Of a stretch of 64,000 nucleotides of DNA, positions 35,406 to 44,815 are shown piece by piece. Source of the DNA: Flavobacteriaceae bacterium (GTDB lineage: Bacteria; Bacteroidota; Bacteroidia; Flavobacteriales; Flavobacteriaceae). The position numbers were made by a program, and so were the translations under genes. The stretch lies in contig JANRDC010000021.1 in assembly GCA_030726725.1 (NCBI GenBank), positions 1 through 64,000 of the forward strand, in the 5' to 3' direction. The first letter of the stretch is position 1; the number at the start of each line of letters is the position of its first letter. Under the pieces are notes generated by a model that was not told the DNA's origin, did not search any database, and saw only the letters and a list, made by a program, of their open reading frames with translations.

Positions 35406-37910
35406 ATGGCCCAAAATTTAGTGATTGTAGAGTCCCCCGCGAAAGCAAAAACCATTGAAAAGTTTTTGGGCGCTGGATACCAAGTAGCCTCTAGTTTTGG
35501 CCATATTGCGGACCTTCCTTCGCGAACCTTGGGTATTGACGTGGACGGTGATTTCACCCCTCAGTACAAGGTATCTGCCGATAAAAAAGCGGTGGTGGCC
35601 AAACTGAAAGAGCTGGCCGATAAGGCCCAAACAGTCTGGCTTGCCAGTGATGAGGACCGCGAAGGAGAGGCGATTTCTTGGCACTTGGCCGAAACTTTAC
35701 AGCTGGACCCTTCAAAAACCAAGCGGATTGTTTTTAACTCCATCACTCAGTCGGCTATTTTAAAAGCGATTGAGCAGCCTAGAAGCATCGATTATCACTT
35801 GGTCAATGCGCAACAAGCGCGTCGGGTGCTCGACAGGATTGTCGGTTATGAGTTGTCCCCAGTATTGTGGAAAAAAATCAAACCGGGACTGTCTGCTGGA
35901 CGTGTTCAGTCCGTGGCTGTACGCCTGATCGTAGAGCGGGAGCGCGCTATAGAGCGATTTGTTTCGGAGGCATCCTTTAAGGTGCAAGCCTGGTTTAAAA
36001 CTGGGGAAGGCCCAGGTTTTGAAGCCAAGTTGGGCAAATCTTTTTCAGATGAAGCTGCGGCTCAGGCATTTTTAAGCCTCAATCAAGGCGCTGATTTTAC
36101 CGTGGATACCCTGGACAAAAAGCCAGCCAAAAAATCACCCTCAGCACCTTTTACGACCTCTACTTTACAGCAAGAGGCTTCGAGAAAACTGGGATTCTCA
36201 GTGTCCCGAACCATGCAAGTAGCCCAACGCTTATACGAGGCTGGATTGATCACCTACATGCGTACCGACAGTATGAACCTCTCTGCTGAGGCGATTCAGG
36301 GGGCGCAAAAGGCCATCGAACAACAGTTCGGTCCTTCCTATTTTCACAAAAGAGTTTTTAACACCAAGTCCAAAGGTGCTCAGGAAGCCCACGAGGCCAT
36401 CAGACCTACTGATATGGGGCAATCCCAGGTATCTGCGGAGCGCGATCAACAGCGCCTGTACGAATTGATTTGGAAACGCACCTTGGCTTCTCAGATGGCA
36501 GACGCTCAGTTGGAGCGGACCACGGCCAAGATCGCCGCTTCCACCCATCAAGAGGTGTTTACCGCTCAAGGGGAAATGATTTTATTCGACGGTTTTCTTA
36601 AAGTCTACCTCGAAGGGGTAGATGATCAAGATCCGGAAGAGCAAGAGGGCATGTTGCCTACATTGGTGGTGGGCGCTCCGTTGACCCTGACCAAAATGCA
36701 CGCTACTGAACGCTATTCCAGACCGCCATATCGCTATTCTGAGGCCACCTTGGTCAAGCAGCTCGAAGAACTCGGCATAGGTCGACCTTCTACCTATGCC
36801 CCTACGATTTCTACCATCCAAAATAGAGGATATGTAGAAAAAGGAAGTGTGGATGGTGCTGACCGGGCTTACAGACAGCTGGTGCTGAACAGCAAGGGAT
36901 TGTCAGCATTGACTTTAACTGAAAAAACAGGGTCGGACAAAGGCAAATTAGTGCCTACCGACATAGGGATGATCGTCAATGACTTTTTGATGAATCATTT
37001 CGAACAAATCATGGACTACCACTTTACTGCCAAGGTTGAGGCTGAGTTTGACGAAATAGCTTTGGGCGCTGTGGATTGGAAAGACGTGATGCGCCAGTTT
37101 TACGACAATTTTCACCCCAACGTGGCCAATGTTGAGGCCAATGCTGACCGCGCGAGTGGAGAGCGTATTTTGGGTACAGACCCTGTTTCAGGAAGACCTG
37201 TATTGGTGCGTTTGGGCAGATTTGGGCCTATGGTACAGATCGGACACGCTGACGACGAGGAAAAACCAGTATTTGCCAGCTTGTTACCAGACCAGTCTTT
37301 GGGCAGTATCACTTTTGAAGAGGCGATAAAACTCTTTGAATTGCCCCGCACTTTGGGGGATTATCAAGGAGACACCCTATTGGCCAATGTCGGCCGTTTT
37401 GGGCCCTACATCAAATACGGAGCACAGTTTGTCTCTCTGGATCCCGGTCAAAGCGCTATGGAAATTACTTTGGAAGAAGCCATTGCACTGGTGGAGCGAA
37501 AAAAATCTGCCGATGCGCCCATCGCGCAATACGACAGTCTTCCAGTAACCAAAGGCGTAGGCCGATTTGGCCCCTTTATCAAGTGGAATGGGCTCTTTAT
37601 CAATGTGCCCAAAAAGTATGATTTCGATGCGCTTTCGACGGGGGATATTTCGGAACTGATCGAGGATAAAAAGAAAAAGGAATCGGAAAAAGTGGTGCAA
37701 AATTGGACCCAAGAGGGCATTCGCATAGAAAAAGCCCGCTGGGGAAGACACACCCTTTTTCAAGGAAAAATAAAAATTGAGTTGGACAAGTCGGTGGATG
37801 TCTCCGCGATGACATTGGCCCAGGCCCAATCTTTAATCGAACAAAAGACGCCCAAAAAAGCCGCCAAAAAACCGGCAGCTAAAAAATCTACCGCAAAAAC
37901 TAAAAAATAA
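35406..37910 (+). CDS. topA: DNA topoisomerase I (type IA)
   Basis: 834 aa. Relaxes negative supercoils by single-strand passage. The N-terminal Toprim domain (LVIVESPAKAKTIEKFLG, ASDEDREGEAISWHL) leads to the catalytic Tyr284 in GLITYMRTDSMNLS. Several C-terminal Toprim-C repeats lack zinc-finger cysteines (VGRFGPMVQIG, VGRFGPYIKYG, VGRFGPFIKWN). A Lys/Ala-rich tail (KKAAKKPAAKKSTAKTKK) probably adds DNA affinity. I start it at the ATG at 35406 (MAQNLVIVESPAK); a 13-residue upstream extension overlaps the promoter. Confidence 0.97.
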   Translation: MAQNLVIVESPAKAKTIEKFLGAGYQVASSFGHIADLPSRTLGIDVDGDFTPQYKVSADKKAVVAKLKELADKAQTVWLASDEDREGEAISWHLAETLQLDPSKTKRIVFNSITQSAILKAIEQPRSIDYHLVNAQQARRVLDRIVGYELSPVLWKKIKPGLSAGRVQSVAVRLIVERERAIERFVSEASFKVQAWFKTGEGPGFEAKLGKSFSDEAAAQAFLSLNQGADFTVDTLDKKPAKKSPSAPFTTSTLQQEASRKLGFSVSRTMQVAQRLYEAGLITYMRTDSMNLSAEAIQGAQKAIEQQFGPSYFHKRVFNTKSKGAQEAHEAIRPTDMGQSQVSAERDQQRLYELIWKRTLASQMADAQLERTTAKIAASTHQEVFTAQGEMILFDGFLKVYLEGVDDQDPEEQEGMLPTLVVGAPLTLTKMHATERYSRPPYRYSEATLVKQLEELGIGRPSTYAPTISTIQNRGYVEKGSVDGADRAYRQLVLNSKGLSALTLTEKTGSDKGKLVPTDIGMIVNDFLMNHFEQIMDYHFTAKVEAEFDEIALGAVDWKDVMRQFYDNFHPNVANVEANADRASGERILGTDPVSGRPVLVRLGRFGPMVQIGHADDEEKPVFASLLPDQSLGSITFEEAIKLFELPRTLGDYQGDTLLANVGRFGPYIKYGAQFVSLDPGQSAMEITLEEAIALVERKKSADAPIAQYDSLPVTKGVGRFGPFIKWNGLFINVPKKYDFDALSTGDISELIEDKKKKESEKVVQNWTQEGIRIEKARWGRHTLFQGKIKIELDKSVDVSAMTLAQAQSLIEQKTPKKAAKKPAAKKSTAKTKK

Positions 37911-37918
37911 TCACTTCG

Positions 37919-39076
37919 ATGTCGTTTGAATTGCTCAGGCCTGTATCTGATAAAGTGGTAGCCCACTCAGCGCTCGCCCCGCTGCAATCCATTGGGCGAT
38001 CCATAGAGCTCCACACCGCCAAAAAAGGTTTGCCCGAGCTGGAAGGTTTGCAACTCGCTATACTGGGTGTGCCTGAGGCGAGAAATGCAGTGCAGCAAAG
38101 GCATGAGCCTTTAGATCTCGATCAGTGGCGTCTGTCGTTTTACAGTTTGATGGTGGGCAATTGGTCGCTCAACATCGCTGATTTAGGCGATGTGCCCTCT
38201 GGGGCAACAGCCCAAGACACCTATGTGCTGCTCAAGGAAATCACCGCTGAGCTGCTGGAACATCACATCACACCCATCGTTATTGGTGCTTCTCAGGATT
38301 TGACCTACGCCCTATACCGCGCATTTGACACTGTTTTGCCTCAGGTGAACCTGGTGGGTATAGATGCCCGGTTTGACTTTGGCAACGCCCACGAACTGAT
38401 TTCTTCCCAAACTTATATGAGCCGTATCCTCACCGAGGAACCCCACAGGTTGGCTCACTACACCAATTTGGGCTACCAGAGTTTTTTAAATACCCAAGAA
38501 GAAAACGATTTGATGGAGCGTTTGTTTTTTGACGCCTATCGTTTGGGGCGCCTGACCCAAGACCTAACCATGGCTGAGCCTGTTTTGCGGGAAGCGCATT
38601 TGTGCAGTATTGACGCCCGTGTGGTCGAAGCGGCTTATATGGGACAAGGCCCTGCATTTATGCCCAACGGTCTCAATGGACGCGAGATCTGCGCTTTGGC
38701 TCGCTATGCAGGATTGGCGGATGACTTGCGTCTTTTTGGATTGTTTGAACTCGACAATCACCTCCAATCCCTTCAGCTTGGCGCACAAATCGCCTGGTAC
38801 TTTTTGGAGGGATTTTCATTGCGCAGACCGGAAAGCCCCCAAGCTGATCACCCAGATTTTGTGAAGTACACGGTAGCTGGGGAAACCCAGGATTTGGTGT
38901 TTTACCAGTCCCTAGTCACCGAACGCTGGTGGGTAGAAGTTCCTTTTGCTGTATCGATCAACAATAAATCTGGTGCCCCTGCGTTATTATCCTGCACCAA
39001 AAAGGAATATGAAGGTGCTTGTCAAGACCATATCCCAGAGCGTTGGTACACCGCCCAAAAAAAAGGATTTTGTTAA
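37919..39076 (+). CDS. Arginase/formimidoylglutamase-family protein with degenerate metal site
   Basis: 385 aa, ureohydrolase fold. The three metal-binding blocks of the family are recognisable but altered. GGxHD-type is GASQDL (residues 123-128, His replaced by Gln126). DAHxD is DARFD (149-153, His replaced by Arg151). SxDxD is SIDAR (230-234, second Asp replaced by Arg234). Asp149, Asp153 and Asp232 remain. With three of the usual ligands gone, hydrolysis of guanidino or formimino substrates seems unlikely, so this may be a structural or regulatory pseudoenzyme (inferred). It lies 8 nt after topA and 67 nt before gldK; I recall related proteins in this position in other Flavobacteriia. Confidence 0.75.
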   Translation: MSFELLRPVSDKVVAHSALAPLQSIGRSIELHTAKKGLPELEGLQLAILGVPEARNAVQQRHEPLDLDQWRLSFYSLMVGNWSLNIADLGDVPSGATAQDTYVLLKEITAELLEHHITPIVIGASQDLTYALYRAFDTVLPQVNLVGIDARFDFGNAHELISSQTYMSRILTEEPHRLAHYTNLGYQSFLNTQEENDLMERLFFDAYRLGRLTQDLTMAEPVLREAHLCSIDARVVEAAYMGQGPAFMPNGLNGREICALARYAGLADDLRLFGLFELDNHLQSLQLGAQIAWYFLEGFSLRRPESPQADHPDFVKYTVAGETQDLVFYQSLVTERWWVEVPFAVSINNKSGAPALLSCTKKEYEGACQDHIPERWYTAQKKGFC

Positions 39077-39143
39077 GCGATTATATGTATTTTTACCAAG
39101 GATTATGAGGGTTCAGAACAGCGCTACACACATCAAATACAGG

Positions 39144-40532
39144 ATGAAAACATACAGATTTAGCAGATTTATGGCGCTTTTATTGAGCGTATTAGGTTTG
39201 TTTATTACAGGTTGCAGCAAAAATAAAATTCAAGGAGAACTCGTCGGCGCCCCCGGTGAAAAGTGGTATGCTGAAAAACCCTACGGCATGGAATTGATTC
39301 CCAGCGGATCTTTTGTTATGGGCAAAACGGAGGAAGACCTTGCCTTGGACATCAACGCGCCCGCCAAAACAGTATCTGTAGGCTCGTTCTACATGGACGC
39401 TACAGAGATTACCAATTCCGAGTACAGACAGTTTGTTTATTGGGTGCGCGATTCGATTGCCCGTACCAAGTTGGCGGTATTGGCCGATGAGCTAGGGCTT
39501 ACCCCTGAGGATGGAGGCATTGGGGCATTTGCCTTTCAAGAGGCGGATACCACGGACATGACGCCTTATCAAAAGTATCGCTACTTCAACAAACTCGGAT
39601 CCAGCGACAATTACTACGAAGGATATACCTTGAACCAAGACGTCGATTTGATCTGGGACACGTCTGAATATCCCGATGAGTATTACGCAGAGGTGATGGA
39701 TCAGCTGTATCTTTCCGAAGAAGAGAGTTTTAACGGTCGCAGAACCCTTAGAGTGAACCAGTTGCAATACCAGTACAACTATTTAGATGTGGCTGCAGCT
39801 GCTCGTGATCGCAGTGACGACCGCAAAAAATACATCATCAAAGAAAATATTAAGGTGTATCCGGACACTACTGTTTGGATGAATGACTTTTCCTACACCT
39901 ATGTAGAGCCGATGCACAACGATTACTTTTGGCATGACGCCTACAGCGAATACCCAGTGGTCGGTGTTACCTGGAAGCAAGCTATGGCTTTTTGTCACTG
40001 GCGCACAAAAATCAAAAATGACGCCCTAAAAGCGCAAGGAAAGCGTTCGGTGAACGCCTATCGTTTGCCCACTGAAGCAGAATGGGAATACGCTGCGCGC
40101 GGGGGGATTCAATCAGGTACTTATCCCTGGGGTGGTCCTTATTTGGTGGGAGATGACGGATGTTTCCTCGCCAACTTTAAACCCCAACGCGGAGATTACG
40201 CTACTGACTCAGCTTTGTACACCGTAGAGGCCAAGTCCTACACGCCTAATGATTACAATCTGTACAATATGGCGGGTAACGTGGCTGAGTGGACCATTTC
40301 CAGTTACAGCGACAGCGCCTACGAATACGTGTCGACCATCAATCCATTCTCTGATGATCGTTCAAACCCGAATAAGGTAGTGCGCGGAGGCTCATGGAAA
40401 GATGTGGCCTATTTCCTACAAGTGAGCACTAGGGACTACGAACACATGGACAAGCCCAGAAGCTATATCGGCTTTAGAACCGTGCAAGACTTCATGGGTG
40501 AGACCGGAGAAAAAGACCGCAGAAAACAATAA
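39144..40532 (+). CDS. gldK: Gliding motility / type IX secretion lipoprotein GldK
   Basis: 462 aa. The signal peptide ends in the lipobox FITGC, so the protein is anchored to the outer membrane. The body is a formylglycine-generating-enzyme-like (FGE-sulfatase) domain: MELIPSGSFVMGKTEED, VSVGSFYMDATEITNSEYRQF, YRLPTEAEWEYAARGG, NMAGNVAEWTIS and KVVRGGSWKD. GldK (PorK) and GldN (PorN) form the outer-membrane-associated ring of the type IX system. I use the ATG at 39144; longer openings upstream overlap the preceding gene. First of the gldKLMN block. Confidence 0.95.
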   Translation: MKTYRFSRFMALLLSVLGLFITGCSKNKIQGELVGAPGEKWYAEKPYGMELIPSGSFVMGKTEEDLALDINAPAKTVSVGSFYMDATEITNSEYRQFVYWVRDSIARTKLAVLADELGLTPEDGGIGAFAFQEADTTDMTPYQKYRYFNKLGSSDNYYEGYTLNQDVDLIWDTSEYPDEYYAEVMDQLYLSEEESFNGRRTLRVNQLQYQYNYLDVAAAARDRSDDRKKYIIKENIKVYPDTTVWMNDFSYTYVEPMHNDYFWHDAYSEYPVVGVTWKQAMAFCHWRTKIKNDALKAQGKRSVNAYRLPTEAEWEYAARGGIQSGTYPWGGPYLVGDDGCFLANFKPQRGDYATDSALYTVEAKSYTPNDYNLYNMAGNVAEWTISSYSDSAYEYVSTINPFSDDRSNPNKVVRGGSWKDVAYFLQVSTRDYEHMDKPRSYIGFRTVQDFMGETGEKDRRKQ

Positions 40533-40548
40533 ATAAGCGAATTTACGC

Positions 40549-41199
40549 ATGAAAACAGGACAAAGCAAAAGAGCTTCATTGTTGAAGAAGTACGAAAACA
40601 AGGCCTATGGCTATGGGGCATCCATCGTTATTTTAGGTGCTTTATTTAAGTTGTTGCACTGGGAGATCGGCCCCATAGATGGCGGACTTTTACTCGCCGT
40701 GGGTTTGATTACTGAGGCGCTGATATTTGCCTACTCAGCCATGCAACCCGTTGAGGAATCTTGGGACTGGTCTCGCGTCTATCCTCAGCTAAAAGGAGAA
40801 TCCGCATCAGGACCTGTGACTGGTCCAGAAGGTTTGCTGTCACAAAAAATTGACAGCCTGTTGGCGGAAGCTAAAATTGATGCCACTTTGATGGAGAAAT
40901 TGGGCAACAGCATGCGCCAATTTGAAGCAGCAGCTCAGTCTATAGCGCCTACTGCTGAAGCGATGCGGTCTACACAACAATACGCTCAGGAACTCGATAA
41001 AGCGGCTCAGCAGATGCAGTCCTTGAACCAATTGTACGCAGCCCAGCTGTCCAGTGCCCAAATCCAAAAGAACGTTCAAGAAAGTGTAGCTGAAAACGCT
41101 GCTGCCCTACAGGCGCAGATGCAAGCTATGTCACAAAACCTCGCTTCGCTGAACGCTGTGTACACAGCTATGTTGCAAGCGATGAATAAAAATAACTAA
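40549..41199 (+). CDS. gldL: Type IX secretion / gliding motor protein GldL
   Basis: 216 aa. Two membrane helices near the N-terminus (about residues 24-38 and 46-64) are followed by a long helical, Gln/Ala-rich cytoplasmic tail. Helix 2 carries Glu56 (GLITEALIFAYSA), the position of the conserved acidic residue thought to conduct protons in the GldLM motor. The conserved FKLLHWEIGP turn is present. It begins 16 nt after gldK and ends 6 nt before gldM. Confidence 0.97.
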   Translation: MKTGQSKRASLLKKYENKAYGYGASIVILGALFKLLHWEIGPIDGGLLLAVGLITEALIFAYSAMQPVEESWDWSRVYPQLKGESASGPVTGPEGLLSQKIDSLLAEAKIDATLMEKLGNSMRQFEAAAQSIAPTAEAMRSTQQYAQELDKAAQQMQSLNQLYAAQLSSAQIQKNVQESVAENAAALQAQMQAMSQNLASLNAVYTAMLQAMNKNN

Positions 41200-41205
41200 G
41201 CGCCC

Positions 41206-42774
41206 ATGGCCTCAGGAGCACAGTCGCCCAGACAGAAAATGATCAACTTGATGTACTTGGTATTCATCGCGATGCTCGCGTTGAATATGAGTAAGGAGGT
41301 GCTTTCTGCTTTTGGGATGATGAACGAAAAATTGGAGACGTCCAACCGCGCATTGCAGGAGAACAATGATTTGTTTTTAGAGGGTCTAGCCCAAAAAGCT
41401 GGAGAAAATCCGGCTAAATTCCAATCGTTGTTAGAAAAAGGACAACAGGTCAAAGAGCTTTCAGAAAGTTATTACGCTTATTTGGAAGCGCTGAAAACGC
41501 AGATGAAGGCTGAGGTTAAAGATGCTTCGGATTATCAAGTAATGGACCGAAGTGACTTTGTAGATCAATTGTTTTTTGGAGGTTCTGGACTCAAGCAGGA
41601 AGGACAAGATTTTCTCAACCGCCGTATCGATTACCGCGATCAAATGTTGTCGATTTTACCAGAAAACATGCAAACGATTAAAGATGCGGTTGCGCTTAGG
41701 TTTACCACTGGAGATGAAAATGGCCTGGTGACCAATCGCGAAGGGCAGAAAGTGGGCTGGCTGAATTACAATTACGAGGGTTATCCACTCATTGCCTCCT
41801 TGACCAACGTCACTCAGATTCAGGCCGACGTGATGGCCAGTGCCCAAGACGCATTAAAAGCGCTTTTAGAAGGACAACTCACCTCTGAAATTTCCTACAC
41901 CAATTACACGACTTTGTTGGAACAGGAAAAATCAGCCTATTACGCAGGAGAGACATTTTCAGGAAACATCGTTTTAGGACGTAAAGATGCCTCCACCAAA
42001 CCAAACGCAGTTCGACTGACCATGGATGGCCGTCCGCTGGCTGAAGGTAAAGATTTTACCATTGAACAGGGTCGTGTACGCCTGACGGTAGGCGCCGGAA
42101 ACCCTGGTGAACACAGCATCAAAGGGGAATTGGTGTTCTTGCAATCAGGTGAAGAAACCAAAGTGCCGGTATCCGCTCAGTTTTCAACCATCGCCAAACC
42201 CGATGCCGCTGTGATCTCTGCGGACAAGATGAATGTGGTGTACAGAGGGTTAGAAAACCCGATGACCATTTCTATTCCTGGAGTAGCCGAAAACAATGTC
42301 AACGCCTCAGCTCCAGGACTGCGCAAAGTCAAAGGCAGCAATTATGTTTTGGTGCCTGGAACAGGTAGGGAAGTGACCATTGTTGCTTCTGGAAAACTGC
42401 CCGACGGAAAAGTTATTGAAACCAAACAGGTTTTTCGCATCAAAGAGATTCCAAGCCCCTCGGGAACTGTCCGCGGTGAGACAGGATCTTTAAAGATGAG
42501 CGCAGAAAATTTATCTATATCTACCGTAGGTGCTTTGTTGGAAGACTTTGACTTTGACTTAAAAATATCTGTCAAGTCATTTAAAGTAAAGATTCCTGGT
42601 CAGCCCACACTAGAGGTTTCAGGAACTAAAATGGACGCCAAAGCCCAGTCTGCCATCAAAAGAGCCAAAAGAGGCGATTTGATACAGGTATTTGATATCG
42701 ATGCAAACATCACCAACAACAATACCTACAAGCTCAAGAAAGTAGCTCCAGTATTGATAGAATTGACGAATTAA
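41206..42774 (+). CDS. gldM: Type IX secretion / gliding motor protein GldM
   Basis: 522 aa. One N-terminal membrane helix (INLMYLVFIAMLALNMS) is followed by a large periplasmic part of four domains (D1 helical, D2-D4 beta-rich). The opening SPRQKMINLMYLVFIAMLA and the invariant SKEVLSAF are typical. GldM spans the periplasm, transmitting energy from GldL to the GldK/GldN ring. It starts 6 nt after gldL and ends 5 nt before gldN. Confidence 0.97.
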   Translation: MASGAQSPRQKMINLMYLVFIAMLALNMSKEVLSAFGMMNEKLETSNRALQENNDLFLEGLAQKAGENPAKFQSLLEKGQQVKELSESYYAYLEALKTQMKAEVKDASDYQVMDRSDFVDQLFFGGSGLKQEGQDFLNRRIDYRDQMLSILPENMQTIKDAVALRFTTGDENGLVTNREGQKVGWLNYNYEGYPLIASLTNVTQIQADVMASAQDALKALLEGQLTSEISYTNYTTLLEQEKSAYYAGETFSGNIVLGRKDASTKPNAVRLTMDGRPLAEGKDFTIEQGRVRLTVGAGNPGEHSIKGELVFLQSGEETKVPVSAQFSTIAKPDAAVISADKMNVVYRGLENPMTISIPGVAENNVNASAPGLRKVKGSNYVLVPGTGREVTIVASGKLPDGKVIETKQVFRIKEIPSPSGTVRGETGSLKMSAENLSISTVGALLEDFDFDLKISVKSFKVKIPGQPTLEVSGTKMDAKAQSAIKRAKRGDLIQVFDIDANITNNNTYKLKKVAPVLIELTN

Positions 42775-42779
42775 CGCTT

Positions 42780-43718
42780 ATGAACGCTACAAAAATATTC
42801 TGGTTATGCGCATTGCTTTTAAGCTTTATGCCGCTGCACGCTCAAGATCCTGCGGCAGGACAACCAGCTCCACCGGTGAAAAAAGAAACCTTTTTGCTCA
42901 ATGTAGTTGATCGCGATCAATACGAGTCAGCTGTAGTTCAGCGCAACAACAACGATCAGCCTATGCCTTATCCCTACGTGGAGGAGTCAGACGTGCTCTG
43001 GTCAAAAAGTGTTTGGGAAGTCATCGATTTGGACGAGCGTATCAACGCCCCTTTGTACTACCCGACAGATACCCTAAATATAGAATCTTACAGAAGATCT
43101 TTGTTTGATGTATTGTTGGCCAACATCAAGAATGGCCGCATCAAGTCCGTTTATGCGGATACTTATTTTAAAGAAAAGCGCACCTATGCTGAATTGCAAG
43201 CGTCATTGCAACGCGTGGACACTACTGATGCAGGGATCGCTCAATTCAACGCGGGCGATCGCGTATCCGAAGAGTATATCGACCGAAGAGCGATTGGCGC
43301 TGCGGATATAGAACAGTATTTGATCTATGGAACTTGGTATTTCGACAAGCGCATGGGCGAACTGAAGTACCGATTGCTGGCAATGGCTCCTGTGGCTCCT
43401 GATGTAAACTTTATCGACGACGACAGTGTTGATCCAGATGAAAATTTGGTGCCCTTGTTCTGGGTGTGGTATCCTTCGATCAGAAAGGTGATGGAAGAAG
43501 CTAAAGTGTACAACCCGGGCAATGAATTTAGGCCGGTTTCTTTTGATGCGCTGCTCAATGCGAGAAGGTTTAATTCCATCATTGTCAAAGAGGGCAATGT
43601 ATTTGACAACCGGGCGATTAAAGATTATATCAAGGACAACGCATTATTCCAGCTCTTGGAGTCTAACCGCATCAAAGAGGCGATTAGGGACAAGGAACAG
43701 GATATGTGGAACTACTAA
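42780..43718 (+). CDS. gldN: Type IX secretion / gliding protein GldN
   Basis: 312 aa with a signal peptide (cleavage after PLHAQ). The periplasmic GldN/PorN domain is recognisable from ESDVLWSKSVWEVIDLDERINAPLYYP, EQYLIYGTWYFDKRMGELKYRLL and FWVWYPSIRKVMEEAKVYN cores. It partners with GldK in the ring of the secretion machine. Last gene of the gldKLMN operon, with a terminator 7 nt after the stop. Confidence 0.96.
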   Translation: MNATKIFWLCALLLSFMPLHAQDPAAGQPAPPVKKETFLLNVVDRDQYESAVVQRNNNDQPMPYPYVEESDVLWSKSVWEVIDLDERINAPLYYPTDTLNIESYRRSLFDVLLANIKNGRIKSVYADTYFKEKRTYAELQASLQRVDTTDAGIAQFNAGDRVSEEYIDRRAIGAADIEQYLIYGTWYFDKRMGELKYRLLAMAPVAPDVNFIDDDSVDPDENLVPLFWVWYPSIRKVMEEAKVYNPGNEFRPVSFDALLNARRFNSIIVKEGNVFDNRAIKDYIKDNALFQLLESNRIKEAIRDKEQDMWNY

Positions 43719-43724
43719 AACTTC

Positions 43725-43745
43725 AGCCCCTTTTGGGGCTTTTTT
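43725..43745 (+). terminator. Terminator of the gld operon
   Basis: AGCCCC, TTTT, GGGGCT followed by five T. A compact rho-independent terminator just behind gldN. It ends 6 nt before the next start codon, so the following gene must be reached by read-through or from a promoter overlapping this site. Confidence 0.85.
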
Positions 43746-43750
43746 GATCG

Positions 43751-44815
43751 ATGCAGACATCTGAAACCTTTTTGGTTGTGGGTTGGGGATTGGCTGGAAT
43801 GGCCGTGGCCCGACAATTTGAGTTGCGGGGCATTCCCTTTGAGGTGATCAGCGATCGATCGACGAGCGCTTCCCGTGTTGCTGCAGGTGTTTACAATCCC
43901 ATTGTACTCAGGCGGTATAATCTGGCTTGGGAAGCGGCACACTCGATGCCTTTGGCTGAATCTTTTTACCAGGCATTGTCCGATGATCTGGGTATTGAAG
44001 TCGACGTACCGCTACCGCTTTATCGCCGCATGGCCTCAGTGGAGGAACAAAACGGATGGTACACGGCTATGGATAAACCAGGCCTTATGCCTTTTATGCA
44101 TCCTGAGATCGTTCACTACAAAAATCCAGGTCTGGATCTGCCCTATGGAGTGGGTCCAGTATTGAATACTGGTTGGGTGCGCACCGAAGAATTACTGGAC
44201 AGATACGCTGCTGTTTTATCCGAGCGAGGCTTGTTTCATACGGAGTCTTGGTCGGATGATCACTGGGACAATGAAAGGAAAACCTGGCACGGGCGCGCAT
44301 ATCGGGGGGTTGTATTGGCCACCGGATTTGGGATTGCACAGAGCAGATATTTTGGGTATTTGCCGGTTCAGGGGACTAAAGGTGAACTCCTTACGATACA
44401 CGCCCCAGGCCTCGGGGAGGAACACATCGTAAAATCAGGAATTTTTTTACTGCCTTTGGGGAATGATTACTACCGCGTAGGTGCGACTTACAGTTGGGAT
44501 GACCCGACAGATATTCCGACCGAGCAGGCGAGGATTAAACTGGAAAAAGACCTAGAAGCGCTCTTGCTCATCCCTTACCAGGTGGTCGACCATCGGGCGG
44601 GTTTACGCCCCACAGTACCCGATAGGCGTCCCTTAGTGGGCGTTCACCCCAACTATCCCTCCTTATCTGTGATCAATGGAATGGGATCTAGGGGTGTGGT
44701 GATGGCCCCATTGGCCGCTCAGGCGCTGGTGTCCCATTTGGTAGACCACCAACCGCTGCCCGAAGAAATCGACATCAAACGCTACGCGCGTTTTTTGGCC
44801 AGTTCAGGCTTGTAG
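43751..44815 (+). CDS. FAD-dependent oxidoreductase (DAO/DadA-like)
   Basis: 354 aa. An N-terminal Rossmann FAD-binding motif (VVGWGLAGMAVARQFELRG) and the ASRVAAGVYNPIVLRR segment place it in the D-amino-acid-oxidase-like family. The C-terminal RAGLRPTVPDRRPLVG and GMGSRGVVMAPLAAQAL blocks complete the FAD site. It probably oxidises an amine; the substrate is unknown. It follows gldN across a terminator, and its 3' end overlaps the convergent DUF983 gene by 34 nt. I do not assign it a role in gliding. Confidence 0.82.
   Translation: MQTSETFLVVGWGLAGMAVARQFELRGIPFEVISDRSTSASRVAAGVYNPIVLRRYNLAWEAAHSMPLAESFYQALSDDLGIEVDVPLPLYRRMASVEEQNGWYTAMDKPGLMPFMHPEIVHYKNPGLDLPYGVGPVLNTGWVRTEELLDRYAAVLSERGLFHTESWSDDHWDNERKTWHGRAYRGVVLATGFGIAQSRYFGYLPVQGTKGELLTIHAPGLGEEHIVKSGIFLLPLGNDYYRVGATYSWDDPTDIPTEQARIKLEKDLEALLLIPYQVVDHRAGLRPTVPDRRPLVGVHPNYPSLSVINGMGSRGVVMAPLAAQALVSHLVDHQPLPEEIDIKRYARFLASSGL

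Noticed and set aside
37800-37910. Lys/Ala repeat at the topA 3' end as a DNA repeat
   Set aside because: It is ordinary low-complexity coding sequence for the basic tail common in topoisomerase I.
38946-39143. Upstream extension of gldK
   Set aside because: It overlaps the preceding gene and would bury the lipoprotein signal peptide that begins at 39144.
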